Source: Thermodesulfobacterium sp. (GTDB lineage Bacteria > Desulfobacterota > Thermodesulfobacteria > Thermodesulfobacteriales > Thermodesulfobacteriaceae). Taken from it: a DNA stretch of 14,012 nucleotides. Each line of letters opens with the position of its first letter. Within the stretch, counting starts at the first letter, position 1. This document shows, piece by piece, positions 13,196 through 14,012 of the stretch. The stretch is taken from contig JAGGXL010000109.1 in NCBI GenBank assembly GCA_021163085.1, positions 1 to 14,012 on the forward strand, read 5' to 3'. A program made the position numbers and the translations under genes. The notes beneath the pieces are model-generated. The model saw only the letters and a list, made by a program, of their open reading frames with translations, had not been told where the DNA came from and ran no database searches.

Positions 13196-14012
13196 TTAAT
13201 TAACCGGCACATACCAGGGTTTAAGAAAAATTGATTCCCAAATTAGTGAAACTTTTTCTTCTATTATTTTTGAAAGAAATCCTTTCTTCTTTGGCATAAA
13301 GACTAATTTTGCTTCTGTAATTTTAGCCATTTTTTTAGCTTCTTCTACAGCATCCCAAAAATTGCCCAACTTATCTATTAATCCCAAAGTTAAGGCTTCC
13401 TCTCCAGTAAAAATCCTTCCATCTGCAATTTCTTTAACTTTCTCTAAGGAAATTTTTCTCTCTTCTGAAATAGTTCTTATAAACTGATCATGTATGAGCT
13501 TTACCTTTTGAACTAAATATTTCCTTTCCTCAGGTGTTAGAGGCCTGTAAATAGAACCTGTGTCTTTATATGCCCCGCTTTTGATGGTTTCGGTTTCTAC
13601 TCCGATCTTCTTTAAAAGTTTTTCTATATTAGGCAGTTCTAAAACCACTCCTATGCTTCCAGTGATAGTTCCTGGAGAAGCAAAAATTTTTTCTCCCCCT
13701 AAAGCAACATAAAACCCTCCTGAAGCAGCTACACTACCCATAGACACAACCACAGGCTTTATTTTCCTTGTTTTTTTTAGCTCTTCAAAAATCTCTTGAG
13801 AAGCTCCTACTGAACCACCAGGAGAATCTATCCTTACCACTATGGCTTTAATACTATCTTTTTTTGCCATATCTTTTATTGCCATAAGATATTCCTCTGA
13901 CTCTAAAATAACACCTTTTATCTGAAGAACCCCTATCTGAGGTTTACCAAAATCTTTCTTTTTAAAAATCATTAAAAAAGAAAGAAGAAAACCAAGAAAA
14001 ACGAAAAAGACA
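13196..14012 (-). CDS. sppA: Signal peptide peptidase SppA, S49 family; N-terminus beyond window edge
   Basis: SppA degrades leftover signal peptides and other membrane-embedded or periplasmic fragments. The frame stays open to the window edge, so the true start lies outside. Upstream of the Met codon at 13972 the in-frame codons read VFFVFLGFLLSFL, the end of a membrane anchor, showing that this Met is internal. The catalytic domain follows: IDSPGGSV, the nucleophile Ser in SVAASGGFYVAL (Ser84 counting from that Met), PGTITGSIGVV, and the general-base Lys in SGAYKDTGS (Lys136). This is the single-domain form (about 260 residues plus anchor), not the double-domain E. coli form. The gene ends in YVPVN, two bases before the HU-Ppx/GppA ATG, and is the most upstream visible member of the long operon. 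Confidence 0.93.
   Translation of the reverse strand, partial: VFFVFLGFLLSFLMIFKKKDFGKPQIGVLQIKGVILESEEYLMAIKDMAKKDSIKAIVVRIDSPGGSVGASQEIFEELKKTRKIKPVVVSMGSVAASGGFYVALGGEKIFASPGTITGSIGVVLELPNIEKLLKKIGVETETIKSGAYKDTGSIYRPLTPEERKYLVQKVKLIHDQFIRTISEERKISLEKVKEIADGRIFTGEEALTLGLIDKLGNFWDAVEEAKKMAKITEAKLVFMPKKKGFLSKIIEEKVSLIWESIFLKPWYVPVN

Noticed and set aside
13196..13972. sppA starting at the ATG at 13972.
   Set aside because: The frame continues upstream as a hydrophobic anchor to the window edge, so this Met is internal.
1..14012. CRISPR arrays, tRNA or rRNA genes, insertion sequences, riboswitches.
   Set aside because: No regularly spaced repeats, RNA gene signatures, transposase-like frames or recognisable riboswitch cores were seen; intergenic gaps are all short.

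Overview
The window is AT-rich (roughly one third G+C by eye, not computed). Its proteins are rich in Lys, Glu and Ile and poor in Gln, and Arg is mostly AGA/AGG. With an archaeal-type phosphoglycerate mutase, type IV pilins and a MurA/UppP cell-wall gene set, this suggests a thermophilic Gram-negative bacterium. A Thermodesulfobacterium-like lineage is my best guess, but it is an inference from style, not from a marker gene.

Layout, left to right. (a) 1-454, minus: a type II toxin-antitoxin pair, a VapB-like antitoxin overlapping a PIN-domain VapC toxin cut by the window edge. (b) 579-2324, minus: a two-gene unit of an uncharacterised 162-residue protein followed by ApgM. (c) 2325-3754: a pilin cassette. 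Two tandem, paralogous, cysteine-rich type IV prepilins on the plus strand (the only plus-strand genes here) run tail to tail into a third prepilin on the minus strand; the facing stop codons overlap. (d) 3854-14012, minus: one long, tightly packed gene string read sppA, HU-Ppx/GppA fusion, guaB, pilC/gspF, corA, uppP, methyltransferase, prmC, murA, holB. Junctions range from a 19-nt overlap to a 27-nt gap, so this is probably one operon of about 10 kb whose promoter lies outside the window.

How the genes fit together. The long operon is a housekeeping collection: envelope quality control (SppA), GTP supply (GuaB) beside a possible (p)ppGpp/polyphosphate phosphatase, a pilus/secretion platform protein (PilC), Mg2+ transport (CorA), peptidoglycan precursor and lipid-carrier steps (MurA, UppP), release-factor methylation (PrmC) and the clamp loader (HolB). 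The PilC protein and the pilin cassette about 5.5 kb away probably serve the same type IV pilus or pseudopilus machine.

Most unusual points: (1) a single 403-residue protein joining a complete HU/IHF-type DNA-binding domain to a Ppx/GppA phosphatase domain, next to IMP dehydrogenase; (2) a 16-bp hairpin with a 7-nt loop inside the start of the second pilin gene, which also lacks a Shine-Dalgarno sequence; (3) three pilins with 7, 6 and 10 cysteines in a convergent arrangement with no room for a terminator. No RNA genes, CRISPR arrays or insertion sequences were seen, and no gene-free stretch exceeds 300 bases.
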